Assembly: GCF_024345225.1 (NCBI RefSeq) | Contig: NZ_BROD01000001.1 | Location: 3,296,362 to 3,360,361 of the forward strand | Length of the DNA: 64,000 nucleotides | Source: Clostridium sp. TW13 | GTDB taxonomy: Bacteria > Bacillota > Clostridia > Clostridiales > Clostridiaceae | Direction: 5' to 3' | Shown: one piece after another, positions 1 to 9,458 of the stretch | Layout of the letters: each line of letters starts with the position of its first letter | Position numbering within the stretch: position 1 is the stretch's first letter | Program-made: the position numbers and the translations under genes | Notes under the pieces: model-generated | Databases searched by the model: none | Seen by the model: only the letters and a program-made list of their open reading frames with translations | Told to the model about the DNA's origin: nothing

Positions 1-432
1 CATTCCTAAAGTTACTATCGATTTAGGATTCATATCAACAAATTTATTGCCTGTAGTTAGAATTTTTCTAAATTCCTCTTCATCTCTTATTAAATGATCT
101 GAAGGTAAAACTATCATATTGGCATTCTTGTAATATCTATTTATAACCAAAGCAGATAAAGCTATACATGGTGCTGTATTTCTACCTTCTGGTTCAATTA
201 TTATATTCCTTATTGGTAAATCTGGTATTTGTTCTGATAATAAATCTACATATTGCTGAGAAGTACAAACAAAAATTCTTTCTATAGGTATCATAGGCTT
301 TATTCTATCTATAGTCATTTGTATCATTGTCTTTTCACTAATTAAGTTTAAAAATTGCTTAGGTTTATCTTCTGTTGAAATGGGCCAAAACCTAGTTCCC
401 TTACCACCAGCCATAATTAATGCACATAACAT
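1..432 (-). CDS. manC: Mannose-1-phosphate guanylyltransferase, N-terminal part (cut by window edge)
   Basis: Makes GDP-mannose from mannose 1-phosphate and GTP in the cytoplasm, a donor for polysaccharide synthesis. The first 144 residues are present. They begin MLCALIMAGGKGTRFWP, the nucleotidyltransferase signature (GG-x-G-x-R), followed by KPKQF and by EPEGRNTAPCIA, which is typical of ManC/Rfb guanylyltransferases. The start at 432 is preceded by GGAGGA at 441-446 and an in-frame stop just upstream. The rest of the gene lies beyond base 1. It follows the phosphoglycosyl transferase closely (20 bp), so it is probably co-transcribed with the exopolysaccharide genes. Whether a C-terminal isomerase domain is fused cannot be seen. 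Confidence 0.9.
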   Translation of the reverse strand, partial: MLCALIMAGGKGTRFWPISTEDKPKQFLNLISEKTMIQMTIDRIKPMIPIERIFVCTSQQYVDLLSEQIPDLPIRNIIIEPEGRNTAPCIALSALVINRYYKNANMIVLPSDHLIRDEEEFRKILTTGNKFVDMNPKSIVTLGM

Positions 433-452
433 TCATCCATTCCTCCTAAAAT

Positions 453-1061
453 CTAGCTTGCATGTTCATCTCCAAATAAAACAAAAACAGTCTTGAAAAT
501 CAGTTTTAAATCTAGCCATAAACTTTGCTCTTTTACATATTTAACATCAAGCCTCATCCAATCTTCAAAGTCTATGTGATTTCTCCCACTAACTTGCCAA
601 AAACAAGTAAGACCAGGCTTGACTTGTAAACGTTCCAACATCCAAGGCTCAAATTGTTCAACTTCCTGAGGTAAACTTGGTCTAGGTCCAACTAGACTCA
701 TATCCCCTTTCAATACATTAAATAATTGTGGAAGTTCATCTATAGAAGTTTTTCTTATAAAAACACCAATTCTTGTCATTCTAGGATCATTTTTAATCTT
801 AAACATCGGTCCAGACATCTCGTTATGTTTTAATAATTGTTCTTTAATCTGTTCTGCATCTGGTCGCATAGATCTTATTTTGAACATTTTAAACCTTTTC
901 CCATTAAGACCAATCCTTGTTTGTGCAAAAAAGACATTTCCGCCATCCTCTAGCTTTATAAGAATGGCTACCACAAGTATAGTAGGTACTGTAAACACAA
1001 GTCCGATTATAGAAAGTACTATGTCAACTATTCTTTTTATTCCTCTATTTAGTGCTTTCAT
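453..1061 (-). CDS. Undecaprenyl-phosphate sugar phosphotransferase (monotopic phosphoglycosyl transferase)
   Basis: Starts polysaccharide repeat-unit synthesis by moving a sugar 1-phosphate from a UDP-sugar onto undecaprenyl phosphate at the inner membrane face. About 202 residues: one N-terminal hydrophobic re-entrant helix (about residues 10-33) and then the family core, with IDELPQLFNVLKGDMSLVGP, RPSLPQE and KPGLTCFWQVSGR clearly present. This is the short, catalytic-core-only form without the large membrane domain of WbaP/WcaJ. I chose ATG at 1061 because AGAGGTG lies just upstream; an in-frame ATG at 1085 would place that ribosome site inside the gene. It sits between rmlD and manC. The sugar it transfers cannot be told from sequence. 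Confidence 0.92.
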   Translation of the reverse strand: MKALNRGIKRIVDIVLSIIGLVFTVPTILVVAILIKLEDGGNVFFAQTRIGLNGKRFKMFKIRSMRPDAEQIKEQLLKHNEMSGPMFKIKNDPRMTRIGVFIRKTSIDELPQLFNVLKGDMSLVGPRPSLPQEVEQFEPWMLERLQVKPGLTCFWQVSGRNHIDFEDWMRLDVKYVKEQSLWLDLKLIFKTVFVLFGDEHAS

Positions 1062-1184
1062 ATACTCACCTCTTTTTCTCAACACTGTAACTTAATAATT
1101 TATCATAAAAGTTCATACTTGATTCATTTTTTATTATAATTGCATAAATTTATTTTGTCTACGAAAAACTGTTATAATTTGTTA

Positions 1185-2072
1185 TTAATATGTTCTATTT
1201 TGTCTTTTTATGAACTCTTTTAGCGCTTTTTGCCATTCTCTTACTTCATTTCCTACAGTAACTCTAAGCATCATATTGTCTAGAGATGAGTAAGTTGGCC
1301 TCTTAGTTGGGCTTGGAAATTCATCTGAAGTACATGGATTTACTATACACTCTATATTCCCATATTCTACAATCTTCGAAGCAAAATCATACCAACTGCA
1401 TTCACCCTCTCCTGTACAATGATATATCCCATATTCATCAGTGAGTATTATTTTTAACAAATGATGAATTAAATCTTCAGCGTTAGTAGGATTCCCCTTT
1501 TGGTCATTTACTACTTTAAGCACTCCTCTTTCTTGCGCAGCCTTCATTATTGTGTATACAAAGTTCTTACCATTATATCCGTAAAGCCATGATGTTCTGA
1601 CAATATAATATTTTGAACAAAACTCTCTTACAAATTCTTCTCCCGCAAGCTTAGTTTTTCCATAAACACTTTGAGGTGCTGGCAACTCATATTCTTTTAA
1701 TGGAACATTTCCTTCCCCTGAAAAAACATAATCTGTGGAAATATGTAAAAGCTTAGCGCCTATACCTTCACATGCTATGGCTAAATTTCTAGCTCCTAAT
1801 GCATTTATTTGATAAGCTAGTTGCTCATTGCTTTCACACCCATCCACATTAGTATATGCAGCTGGATTTATTACTACATCCGGTCTCTGAATTGATATAA
1901 ACTCTTTTACCTTGTTTAGGTCTGATATATCTAACTCCTCTACATCAATCCCTAATACTTCAGCATTTTTAATTACTTCTGGTAATTCACCAATTTCAGA
2001 ATATCCTTTATTTATGTCTTCTACTATCTGACTTCCTAACTGCCCTCTAGCTCCTGTAACAATAATTTTCAT
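1185..2072 (-). CDS. rfbD: dTDP-4-dehydrorhamnose reductase
   Basis: Last step of dTDP-L-rhamnose synthesis: NAD(P)H reduction of dTDP-4-keto-rhamnose. 295 residues, normal length. Rossmann nucleotide motif GARGQLG at residues 7-13, the STDYVF block at 112-117, and the catalytic Tyr137-Lys141 (YGKTK) of the extended short-chain dehydrogenase family. Its partners RmlA, RmlB and RmlC are not in this window and may lie past the left edge or elsewhere. The gene implies rhamnose in the exopolysaccharide, which agrees with the DUF1972 rhamnosyltransferase-like gene at 16772-17920. Confidence 0.93.
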   Translation of the reverse strand: MKIIVTGARGQLGSQIVEDINKGYSEIGELPEVIKNAEVLGIDVEELDISDLNKVKEFISIQRPDVVINPAAYTNVDGCESNEQLAYQINALGARNLAIACEGIGAKLLHISTDYVFSGEGNVPLKEYELPAPQSVYGKTKLAGEEFVREFCSKYYIVRTSWLYGYNGKNFVYTIMKAAQERGVLKVVNDQKGNPTNAEDLIHHLLKIILTDEYGIYHCTGEGECSWYDFASKIVEYGNIECIVNPCTSDEFPSPTKRPTYSSLDNMMLRVTVGNEVREWQKALKEFIKRQNRTY

Positions 2073-2233
2073 AGTTATATATCTCCTAAAATTAAGTTTA
2101 TTTTATTTAGATTATTATACTATATACAAAAATAGTTTTTTAGATAATTTAATTACAATTTATTCAAGATTAAAATACTACAGATATTCTTCTTTTATTC
2201 TGTACCTAATAAAGAAATTTATTAGAATATTTT

Positions 2234-2281
2234 AAAATAGAGAAACAGAACATAAAAAATAATGCTCTATTTCTCTATTTT
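2234..2281 (-). terminator. Hairpin terminator after the large lyase gene
   Basis: Two 20-base arms (2234-2253 and 2262-2281) pair with two mismatches around an 8-base A-rich loop. It lies about 40 bp beyond the stop of the lyase gene and separates it from rmlD. The U-rich segment is inside the 3' arm rather than after it, so termination is likely but not certain. Confidence 0.6.
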
Positions 2282-2320
2282 TCTATTCTGTTATATTATA
2301 AGTCACTCTGAAATTCTGCT

Positions 2321-5300
2321 CTACTGGACACTTAACTGAACATTATCCATCCATACTGTTCCTGTAGCATTATCATATAAATACTCAAAACCTAGGTAAG
2401 TACAATTTTTAGGTATATTTATCGTATACTCTATCAACTTCCATTCTTCAGTTCCTGATATATTTATTTTTGTGATTGTTTTACTGCCTATCTGATTCCA
2501 ATTAAAATCTGCAATTGTTAATCTTAAATTTAAATCTCCAACTAAATCACTGCTCTTTACCCATTGACTTAATTTTAATGTCTTTCCTGCATATTTTACT
2601 ACATTTACTTGTTGGCTCAATGTTCCTCTCGCTACAGTACTATTGGAATTAGAAATTTTAACTGAATTCTTTTTATCTTTAGAACTTGTAGAATCCACAG
2701 CTACATTTAAATTTCCTGTAGCATTCCAAACTATCCAATCTTTAAGATTATCTTCAAAGCTACCATTGCTTACAATAGGTTTCATTGAATTTACATCTCC
2801 CATCGGAGTCATTTGTATTTTGATTTTCCCACTCTTAACACTGGTAGTAACTACAAGTTTCTTCACTCCAACATTTTGATTTTGACCTGATGGATTAGGA
2901 GATGTAGATGAAGGTGTAGCATTTTTAACTTCAAACTTTCCACCACATCCACTTAAAAGTGTCATCTTTAAACTCTTACCATCTTGAACTAAAATTGCAG
3001 ATTGTCCATCACTTGAAATAGTAATACTAGCATTGGTATGCATCTGCCAACTTACCTTTTCAAGCTTTTTAAGAACAAAATCATCTTCTATTACTACTTC
3101 TTTTCTGGCATTAATAAGTTGTATTTTTCTATTTACCTTAGCTGCTTTATTAGCATAAGCTGGTGTCATGTCTAGAACCACATATGGGTCTGTGCTATTC
3201 AACGCATTTGTAATTATACTAGATGTACTTCCTACCACTTGATCTGCGCCAGATGAATCACCTATAACTAAAGTATTATGACCCTCTGCTCTTTTTCTAT
3301 AATAATTCCATCTTTCACCTATAGAATCATCGTTGAAATATCCTTGTAAGTTATAATTGTCTCTTCCTAAATCCACAGCCCATCTTACTCCTAAGGCATC
3401 ATATACAAAATTACCTACATCTAAATCACTATGGTCAACTCCAGTAGTACCACCCTTAACTCCTATAAAATTAGCATAATCCTTATCAAAACTAGATCTC
3501 ATAGTTACTACTTGATTTTCATCGAAATATTTATCTAATGCAGTATTATACCCTTGATTATATAACTGAGGATCATACCACAATAAATTGAAAATATTAA
3601 TTGCATTCGCTCTTCCATCACATAGTTTTGCATATTGAGTAAGATTTGATTGATTCAACTTTTTAGCAATCCATAAATTAAAATAACTAGGTATAACACT
3701 TTCTAATGTATCTGCATAATTATAACTTCCATTAGTCCCAGTTATATTCATTGGGAACTCAGCTATACTTTTGAAATTTAAAATGGAACTAAATGAATTT
3801 TTCATATTAACTGCATTTTCTAAGCTTGAATCTGCATACATTAAATATTCAGTTGCATATTCCCAATAACCAGCACCCTCAAAAGTACTTCCATCCTTAT
3901 AATAATTTTTCAAAGATGTTTGCATAGATTTTAATGCATTTTCAACAGTTCCAAGTGTAATGTCGCTGTTAGTTCCGTTAGCTATTGCTAAACTTGAAAA
4001 AATCATTCCCGAATTACATATAATACTCCAGTTACTTTCTGAACTGTCTAGCCACGTGTTTAAAGCATATTTCTTTAAAGCCTTATCCTTTATGGCATTT
4101 TCTATAATAGCTTTTTGAGAATCATTTAAATAACTATACAACCAATCATATCCTATAGCTGCAGCTACTGCCATACTTGAAGTATCTAAGAAATGCGCTT
4201 CATTCCAACTAGGATAGTTGCAAATGTTATTAATTTCTTTCCAAGCTCTATCTGCATATTTAACATCTCCAGTTACCTTATACATAAAACACAAGCCCTC
4301 TATATAATCTTTTGATGTAGTCACTAATCTCACACCATCAGGCTTACTATAACTTACAACTGGTGCACTTAAAATTGGATCAATCTTTTTCTTTAGTGAT
4401 GCAAACCAACGTTTTGCATCATAATCTGTAGAAATCAATGTTTTTATATTATTAAATCTATCTTGATTTACTAATATTCTTGGATGCTGAGAATTCAATT
4501 TATTCTTTAAAGTTGAAGCTTTAGGCGCAACATATATAGTTCCGTTTATAGTACCTGTTTGATTATTATCTGTTGTAACCTTGACTTTTACATTATCATA
4601 TCCAAAAAATCCATAGTTAGGTTGATATGAATACGAACCATTACTATTAATTGTAAACACTCCATTTGAAGAATTTGTATCTATTTGATATTTTGATGTT
4701 CCTGAATAGTTTACTGCTACTACACCATTAACTTTTTGATTTTCTGATGTACTTACTACAAACTCTTCTTTTGCTAAGTTTAAACTTTTAGCCGATATAT
4801 TAACAGTAAATTGTGCTGCAGTAAAATTACCATGAGTATCTTGAATTTTTATGGCAAAAGAGTCTTTTCCCACAAAATCAGAACTTGCATAATATTTAAA
4901 ACTTCCATCTTTACTTAAATCAACATAACCATTTTGGCTATCTGCAATCATACTATAAGTTAAATTTCTATCTGCTGAATTCACAGTAACTTTTCCACTT
5001 ATGCACTGACCTGAAACTGCAGAAAGATTATTTATCTTATTCACATTTATAATGTTACTTCCTCCCACAATTACAGGTATCTCAAAGGTTAATCCTTCAT
5101 ATTGCTGAATTACCTTTACTTTAGTTGTCCCATTATTTATACCTGTAATTTTCCCTTGAGAATTAGCTGTTGCAATATAAGCATTATCTGATGATAAGTT
5201 TAAATTCTTATGAGTAGCGTAAGTTGGAGCGATATTAAAACTTATATTTTTACTTTCACCTTTTTGCAATTCAACTATAGGTAATACTGGTGTTATATTA

Positions 5301-7327
5301 CTTATTGCTACATAAGGCTCAAGCCTCACATCATCAAGTAAGACTTTATCTGTAATATTTTTAATTTTATATTCTATCCCTAATGCCTTAATATTACTAT
5401 TATTAGGTACTTTCACATTCTGAACATACTTGTTCCAAGCATTATTTGCTGATAGATTATAACTGAATTTTGAAGGTTGAGCAACATCAACATTTTTTGC
5501 ATCACAATAATAGATGTTTACATATATATTATTAGCCTTTGCAGTTTTAATCCATTCAGATAACTTCAAATTTTTGCCCAATATATCACTTGTAATTGGA
5601 ATGTATTGTGTTACTCTAGCTTCTTTATTGGCTACTGTTGATGAAACTTTTAGTGAACTACTGCCTTCAAACTTATCTAGCGTTTCCACTGAATATTGTA
5701 CATCATTCCAAGTAGTCCATGCATTAACTACATTTTGAAGATTTGATTCAAATCCCCCATTTTGAATTATATTTTTATTACTTTCTGCTGTATTTTCAAC
5801 TGCATTTAAGTCATCTAACCACATAGTTCCTTTGCAATTATCAAAAATATATTCTAACGTAATTGCTTTAAGATTACTATTGTTAGGTATAAATACGTTA
5901 TACTGAACTTGTCTCCAATCTTGGTTTTTTGAAACCCCTAAAATATAAGTTTCTTTAGCACTTATTTCTGTTGTACCACTTCCATAATACCCTATTCTAA
6001 CTTTAATTCCATCACCTGAAAGCTGGCTTGTTTTTATCCATTGCTGAACCTTTAAAACTTTACCATTAAGGTTGCTTGGAATATTAACTTTTTGAGAAAT
6101 TATGCCTCTTGCATTTTGACCATTATTATTATAAATCTTAAGAGAATTGTATCCTGTCTTCTTCACTGTATTGTCTATTTGAGCACTAAGATTACTTTGT
6201 GCTTTCCAAACAGTAAAATAACTATAATCTTCTTCAAAGTTACCATTCTTTATCAAATTTGCTGTTTTTACTGTTGACGTAATAGCATATCCAATATCAT
6301 CTATCCACACTTTTCCACAGCTGTAATTATAGATATATTCTATACTAACTTTTTGAATCTTAGAATTATTAGGTACATCTATAGAATATTTCTTTTGTTG
6401 CCAACTGCTATTATAAGGTATATACATATCCTTCATATCTGCTTCAGCTACACTCTGTGAATTTACATCCAAAAATTTTACTCTTATTTGAAGACCACCT
6501 GTAAACCCTGCACTTTGTACCCATTGACTTAACTGTAAAGTCTTTCCTAAAACACTTTTAGCAGCTATATTCTGAGAAACTATCCCCCTTGCAGTCTGCC
6601 CATTATTGCTATACAACTTAAGAGAACTATTTCCTGATCTTTTAACACTGCTATCTATATCAGCACTAAAATTCTGTTGCTCTTTCCAAACAGCGAAATA
6701 ACTATAATCTTCTTCAAAACCACCATTTTTTATTATACTATTTGCATTTACTGTAGGCACAACACTATAGCTTACATCATCTAACCAGACAGATCCCTTA
6801 CTATTGTTATAAATATATTCTACGCTAACCTTTTGAACAGCAACATTATTAGGTATGTTTATTAAATACTTCTTTTGCTGCCAATTACTATTAGCACTTA
6901 TATACATTTCTTTAATGTCTGTTTCTGATACACTTTGATATTTGGCATCTAAAAATCTGATTCTTATCTGAAAACTGCCTGAAAACCCTGCACTTTGTAC
7001 CCATTGACTTAATTGCAAAGTCTTTCCTAACATACCACTTACAGATATAATTTGAGATACTGAGCCTCTTGCAACACTAGAAGAATTGCTATACACTCTC
7101 AAAGATTTTCTGCCCGACTTATATTTCGCTGCATCTGCATCTACATTTAAGTTACTTGTCCCTTTCCAAACTGTCCAATTAGTAGTACCATATTCAAAAC
7201 TGTTATTTTTAAATATAGTTGAATTGTCCAATGCAAATACTGATATTAATTGCAATGGCAATGCAATATTTGCAACTAATGCAAATGCAACTACAATAGC
7301 AACTAACCTCACACTTTTTTTGTTCAT
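2321..7327 (-). CDS. Giant secreted heparinase II/III- or alginate-lyase-like protein with five CBM-like repeats
   Basis: 1668 residues with an N-terminal signal peptide (about 1-33). Four similar repeats of about 150 residues follow (about 36-187, 197-350, 357-510, 518-672). Each has an NGxFE start, a W-x-x-W motif, a QLSQW-type core and a WLDDV-type end, like CBM4/9-type sugar-binding sandwiches. Then come a Big_2-like Ig domain (about 674-755), two cadherin-like segments (about 757-935), a lyase-like helical toroid plus beta-sandwich (about 936-1510) and a fifth repeat at the C-terminus. The lyase part shows SNWSIICNSG, GYWEYATEY and VDHSDLDVGNF, the placement of Asn/Tyr/His expected in heparinase II/III enzymes. 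No cell-wall anchor is seen. It probably binds and cleaves a uronate polymer, perhaps the one this locus makes. The exact substrate is unknown. Confidence 0.8.
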   Translation of the reverse strand: MNKKSVRLVAIVVAFALVANIALPLQLISVFALDNSTIFKNNSFEYGTTNWTVWKGTSNLNVDADAAKYKSGRKSLRVYSNSSSVARGSVSQIISVSGMLGKTLQLSQWVQSAGFSGSFQIRIRFLDAKYQSVSETDIKEMYISANSNWQQKKYLINIPNNVAVQKVSVEYIYNNSKGSVWLDDVSYSVVPTVNANSIIKNGGFEEDYSYFAVWKEQQNFSADIDSSVKRSGNSSLKLYSNNGQTARGIVSQNIAAKSVLGKTLQLSQWVQSAGFTGGLQIRVKFLDVNSQSVAEADMKDMYIPYNSSWQQKKYSIDVPNNSKIQKVSIEYIYNYSCGKVWIDDIGYAITSTVKTANLIKNGNFEEDYSYFTVWKAQSNLSAQIDNTVKKTGYNSLKIYNNNGQNARGIISQKVNIPSNLNGKVLKVQQWIKTSQLSGDGIKVRIGYYGSGTTEISAKETYILGVSKNQDWRQVQYNVFIPNNSNLKAITLEYIFDNCKGTMWLDDLNAVENTAESNKNIIQNGGFESNLQNVVNAWTTWNDVQYSVETLDKFEGSSSLKVSSTVANKEARVTQYIPITSDILGKNLKLSEWIKTAKANNIYVNIYYCDAKNVDVAQPSKFSYNLSANNAWNKYVQNVKVPNNSNIKALGIEYKIKNITDKVLLDDVRLEPYVAISNITPVLPIVELQKGESKNISFNIAPTYATHKNLNLSSDNAYIATANSQGKITGINNGTTKVKVIQQYEGLTFEIPVIVGGSNIINVNKINNLSAVSGQCISGKVTVNSADRNLTYSMIADSQNGYVDLSKDGSFKYYASSDFVGKDSFAIKIQDTHGNFTAAQFTVNISAKSLNLAKEEFVVSTSENQKVNGVVAVNYSGTSKYQIDTNSSNGVFTINSNGSYSYQPNYGFFGYDNVKVKVTTDNNQTGTINGTIYVAPKASTLKNKLNSQHPRILVNQDRFNNIKTLISTDYDAKRWFASLKKKIDPILSAPVVSYSKPDGVRLVTTSKDYIEGLCFMYKVTGDVKYADRAWKEINNICNYPSWNEAHFLDTSSMAVAAAIGYDWLYSYLNDSQKAIIENAIKDKALKKYALNTWLDSSESNWSIICNSGMIFSSLAIANGTNSDITLGTVENALKSMQTSLKNYYKDGSTFEGAGYWEYATEYLMYADSSLENAVNMKNSFSSILNFKSIAEFPMNITGTNGSYNYADTLESVIPSYFNLWIAKKLNQSNLTQYAKLCDGRANAINIFNLLWYDPQLYNQGYNTALDKYFDENQVVTMRSSFDKDYANFIGVKGGTTGVDHSDLDVGNFVYDALGVRWAVDLGRDNYNLQGYFNDDSIGERWNYYRKRAEGHNTLVIGDSSGADQVVGSTSSIITNALNSTDPYVVLDMTPAYANKAAKVNRKIQLINARKEVVIEDDFVLKKLEKVSWQMHTNASITISSDGQSAILVQDGKSLKMTLLSGCGGKFEVKNATPSSTSPNPSGQNQNVGVKKLVVTTSVKSGKIKIQMTPMGDVNSMKPIVSNGSFEDNLKDWIVWNATGNLNVAVDSTSSKDKKNSVKISNSNSTVARGTLSQQVNVVKYAGKTLKLSQWVKSSDLVGDLNLRLTIADFNWNQIGSKTITKINISGTEEWKLIEYTINIPKNCTYLGFEYLYDNATGTVWMDNVQLSVQ

Positions 7328-7483
7328 CCTTCCCCCTCCTCAATGTACATAACATAAATTACACACTTTTAATGTATAATTTAATTTTACATTATTTTTC
7401 GTAAAAATAATACTATTTCTTTTTGTTGTCCTGCTTTTTTTGTCTAAAATTGTTTATTTTTATTATGTCTTATTTATAATAAA

Positions 7484-7534
7484 ATAAGGTTTCCATAATC
7501 ATTCTTATAATTGTTATGATTATGGAAACCTTAT
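7484..7534 (-). terminator. Perfect 19-bp stem terminator after the flippase gene
   Basis: Arms 7484-7502 and 7516-7534 are perfectly complementary across a 13-base loop. It lies 37 bp past the flippase stop. On the minus strand the stem is followed by a T/A-rich run (TTTTATTATA). It closes the glycosyltransferase/polymerase/flippase operon before the separately transcribed lyase gene. Confidence 0.75.
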
Positions 7535-7570
7535 GACAACAAATATCCTATTTGATGTAAGACATTCATT

Positions 7571-8998
7571 TTACTTTTTAATAATATTTTTAAATAGTTT
7601 ATATTCTTTTGTTATAATCAACCCAATTAAATAAGTTATTGTACCTATTATAAATTTTGCTATGGCACTTAATAAAACATTGCTAATATAAACTCTTGAC
7701 ATTAATAAATATCCTATAACCATAATAATGCCTATTATAAATATATTTCTAAGTCCAAATAGAAAACTTCCAAAGTTTTTATGGAATACTTGTGTAATTA
7801 AAACATAAAAACATTGAATAAAATTCAATACAAAAGCCACTACTAGACCATATCCCAATATTTCTATATTCCTAGTTACAACTCCAGTTACTATTGCTGT
7901 TATTGTAAAACATGCTGATACAACTCCTGTGGAAAATAACTTATTAACATATCCTGTTGCTTGAAAAATCGATCCAATACTTGATAAAATCATCTGAATT
8001 ATTATAGTCATTGATAGTATTCTAAAAATTGGTATAGATGCATCCCAATTACTGCCATACATTATCCGTATTATTTCTCTTGAGGAAAAGAAACAATAAG
8101 CAGAAACAAAAACACCTATATAAGCAAGAATTTTAACAACTTTTATATACGATTCATAGATAACTTCAATCTGATCTTGATATTCGGATAATACGGGATG
8201 TAACACTGGTGTTATAACATTAGTTAAATTTTGTACTGGATACAACATTAACTTATATGCCTTATCATAGTATCCTAATGTAGATGAGCCTAAAAACTTT
8301 CCGACTAATATATTATCTAAGTTTCTAGAAAAATAATTGATGAAATTAAATAAAAATTGATAACTTGAGTATTGTTTTATCTTTTTAATTGATTCGGGTG
8401 AATATCCTTTTTTTATTTTTATTCTAGAAAATTTAAAGGTTAAAATAAATATAAATAAACTTTTTAATATCGAATCCATTACCAATGAATAATATGACCA
8501 TCCATTGAATGCAAGAGTAATGGTAATGATCCCAATAAATACATTAACTATTATATTTATTGATCCTGCCAACCTAAAGTTCTGCCTTTTATATATTAAT
8601 GCATTAGGTACTATATTACATATAGAAAAGAAAACAGAAATTGATAACAAAAATCCAAGCTTTATATAAATTTTATTTTCGTAAAAATACGCAATAAAAA
8701 AGGAGAATAAAGCAAATCCAACTGCAATTACTATTGCTGCAACTACTGTAAATTTAAATATATCTGATATATCCTTTTTTTTTAATGATTTATTTTGTAT
8801 TATAGCGGGTCCAACCCCCATATCCCCTAGCATATTGAAAAATGCTATAAACACTGTTATAACTGCTATTATTCCAAATTCTTGCGGCATTAATAATCTA
8901 GCCAATACTGAATTAATTATTAATTGTGCAAATACATTACTATATTTCGCCACAAAGGTTACAAGTATTCCTCTTTTCAATTTGGATTTATCATCCAT
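7571..8998 (-). CDS. Wzx-type polysaccharide flippase (MOP superfamily)
   Basis: Moves lipid-linked repeat units across the membrane. About 475 residues with some 12-14 hydrophobic segments. The N-terminus, KLKRGILVTFVAKYSNVFAQ followed by VLARLLMPQEFGIIAV, is typical of the TuaB/WzxC branch of polysaccharide exporters. ATG at 8998 is chosen because AGAGGTGAT stands at 9001-9010; an in-frame ATG at 9040 has no ribosome site. It is the last gene of the operon before a strong terminator. A decayed polymerase fragment separates it from wzy, so this junction has been rearranged. Specificity for the repeat unit cannot be predicted. Confidence 0.9.
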   Translation of the reverse strand: MDDKSKLKRGILVTFVAKYSNVFAQLIINSVLARLLMPQEFGIIAVITVFIAFFNMLGDMGVGPAIIQNKSLKKKDISDIFKFTVVAAIVIAVGFALFSFFIAYFYENKIYIKLGFLLSISVFFSICNIVPNALIYKRQNFRLAGSINIIVNVFIGIITITLAFNGWSYYSLVMDSILKSLFIFILTFKFSRIKIKKGYSPESIKKIKQYSSYQFLFNFINYFSRNLDNILVGKFLGSSTLGYYDKAYKLMLYPVQNLTNVITPVLHPVLSEYQDQIEVIYESYIKVVKILAYIGVFVSAYCFFSSREIIRIMYGSNWDASIPIFRILSMTIIIQMILSSIGSIFQATGYVNKLFSTGVVSACFTITAIVTGVVTRNIEILGYGLVVAFVLNFIQCFYVLITQVFHKNFGSFLFGLRNIFIIGIIMVIGYLLMSRVYISNVLLSAIAKFIIGTITYLIGLIITKEYKLFKNIIKK

Positions 8999-9087
8999 AA
9001 TTATCACCTCTATTATATATAACTCAATATCTTCTTCCACTATATACTGTTTAAAATTAGTACTGTTTGAAACTATTTTAAATCATA

Positions 9088-9455
9088 TTAACTTTGAAAC
9101 AGTCCCTTCCACTTAGTATGTTCATAACCAATTATTTTAATTTCATTATATCTACTTTCAATTGAAGTCATACTTTTTATAAATATATCTGATAATATTC
9201 CACTTACTATATTTATAGATTGTCCATTTAAATATGCTTCTACTTAAGTAATTCTGTACCTGTTATATATTGAGTAATTCCTAAAATTCCATTAATAGCT
9301 ATATAACTAACAGCATTAGTTACTTTCTATAATCATATACTTTCAGTAAATGAAATAAAATTCAAACCAAAAATACATATGCATATACTAAGATTATTTC
9401 TAAAAACTTAACACCATTATGTACATATCCCAAACCTAAATAGCAACATTACATA
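9088..9455 (-). pseudogene. Decayed fragment of a second Wzy-like polymerase gene plus an unidentified gene end
   Basis: Bases about 9241-9455 match, at roughly 70% and with several indels, the internal part of the neighbouring polymerase gene at about 10270-10480. The translated remnant still reads GILGITQYITGTELL against GILGIAQYITGKKLL in the intact gene, plus GLGY.HNGVKF and VYDYRK, but in different frames and with stops. Past the stop at about 9250 a separate open stretch of some 50 codons (ending GYEHTKWKGLFQS, stop at 9088-9090) is unrelated to the intact polymerase and I do not recognise it. The region looks like scar tissue from an earlier or partly replaced polymerase module. Confidence 0.8.
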
Positions 9456-9458
9456 TTG

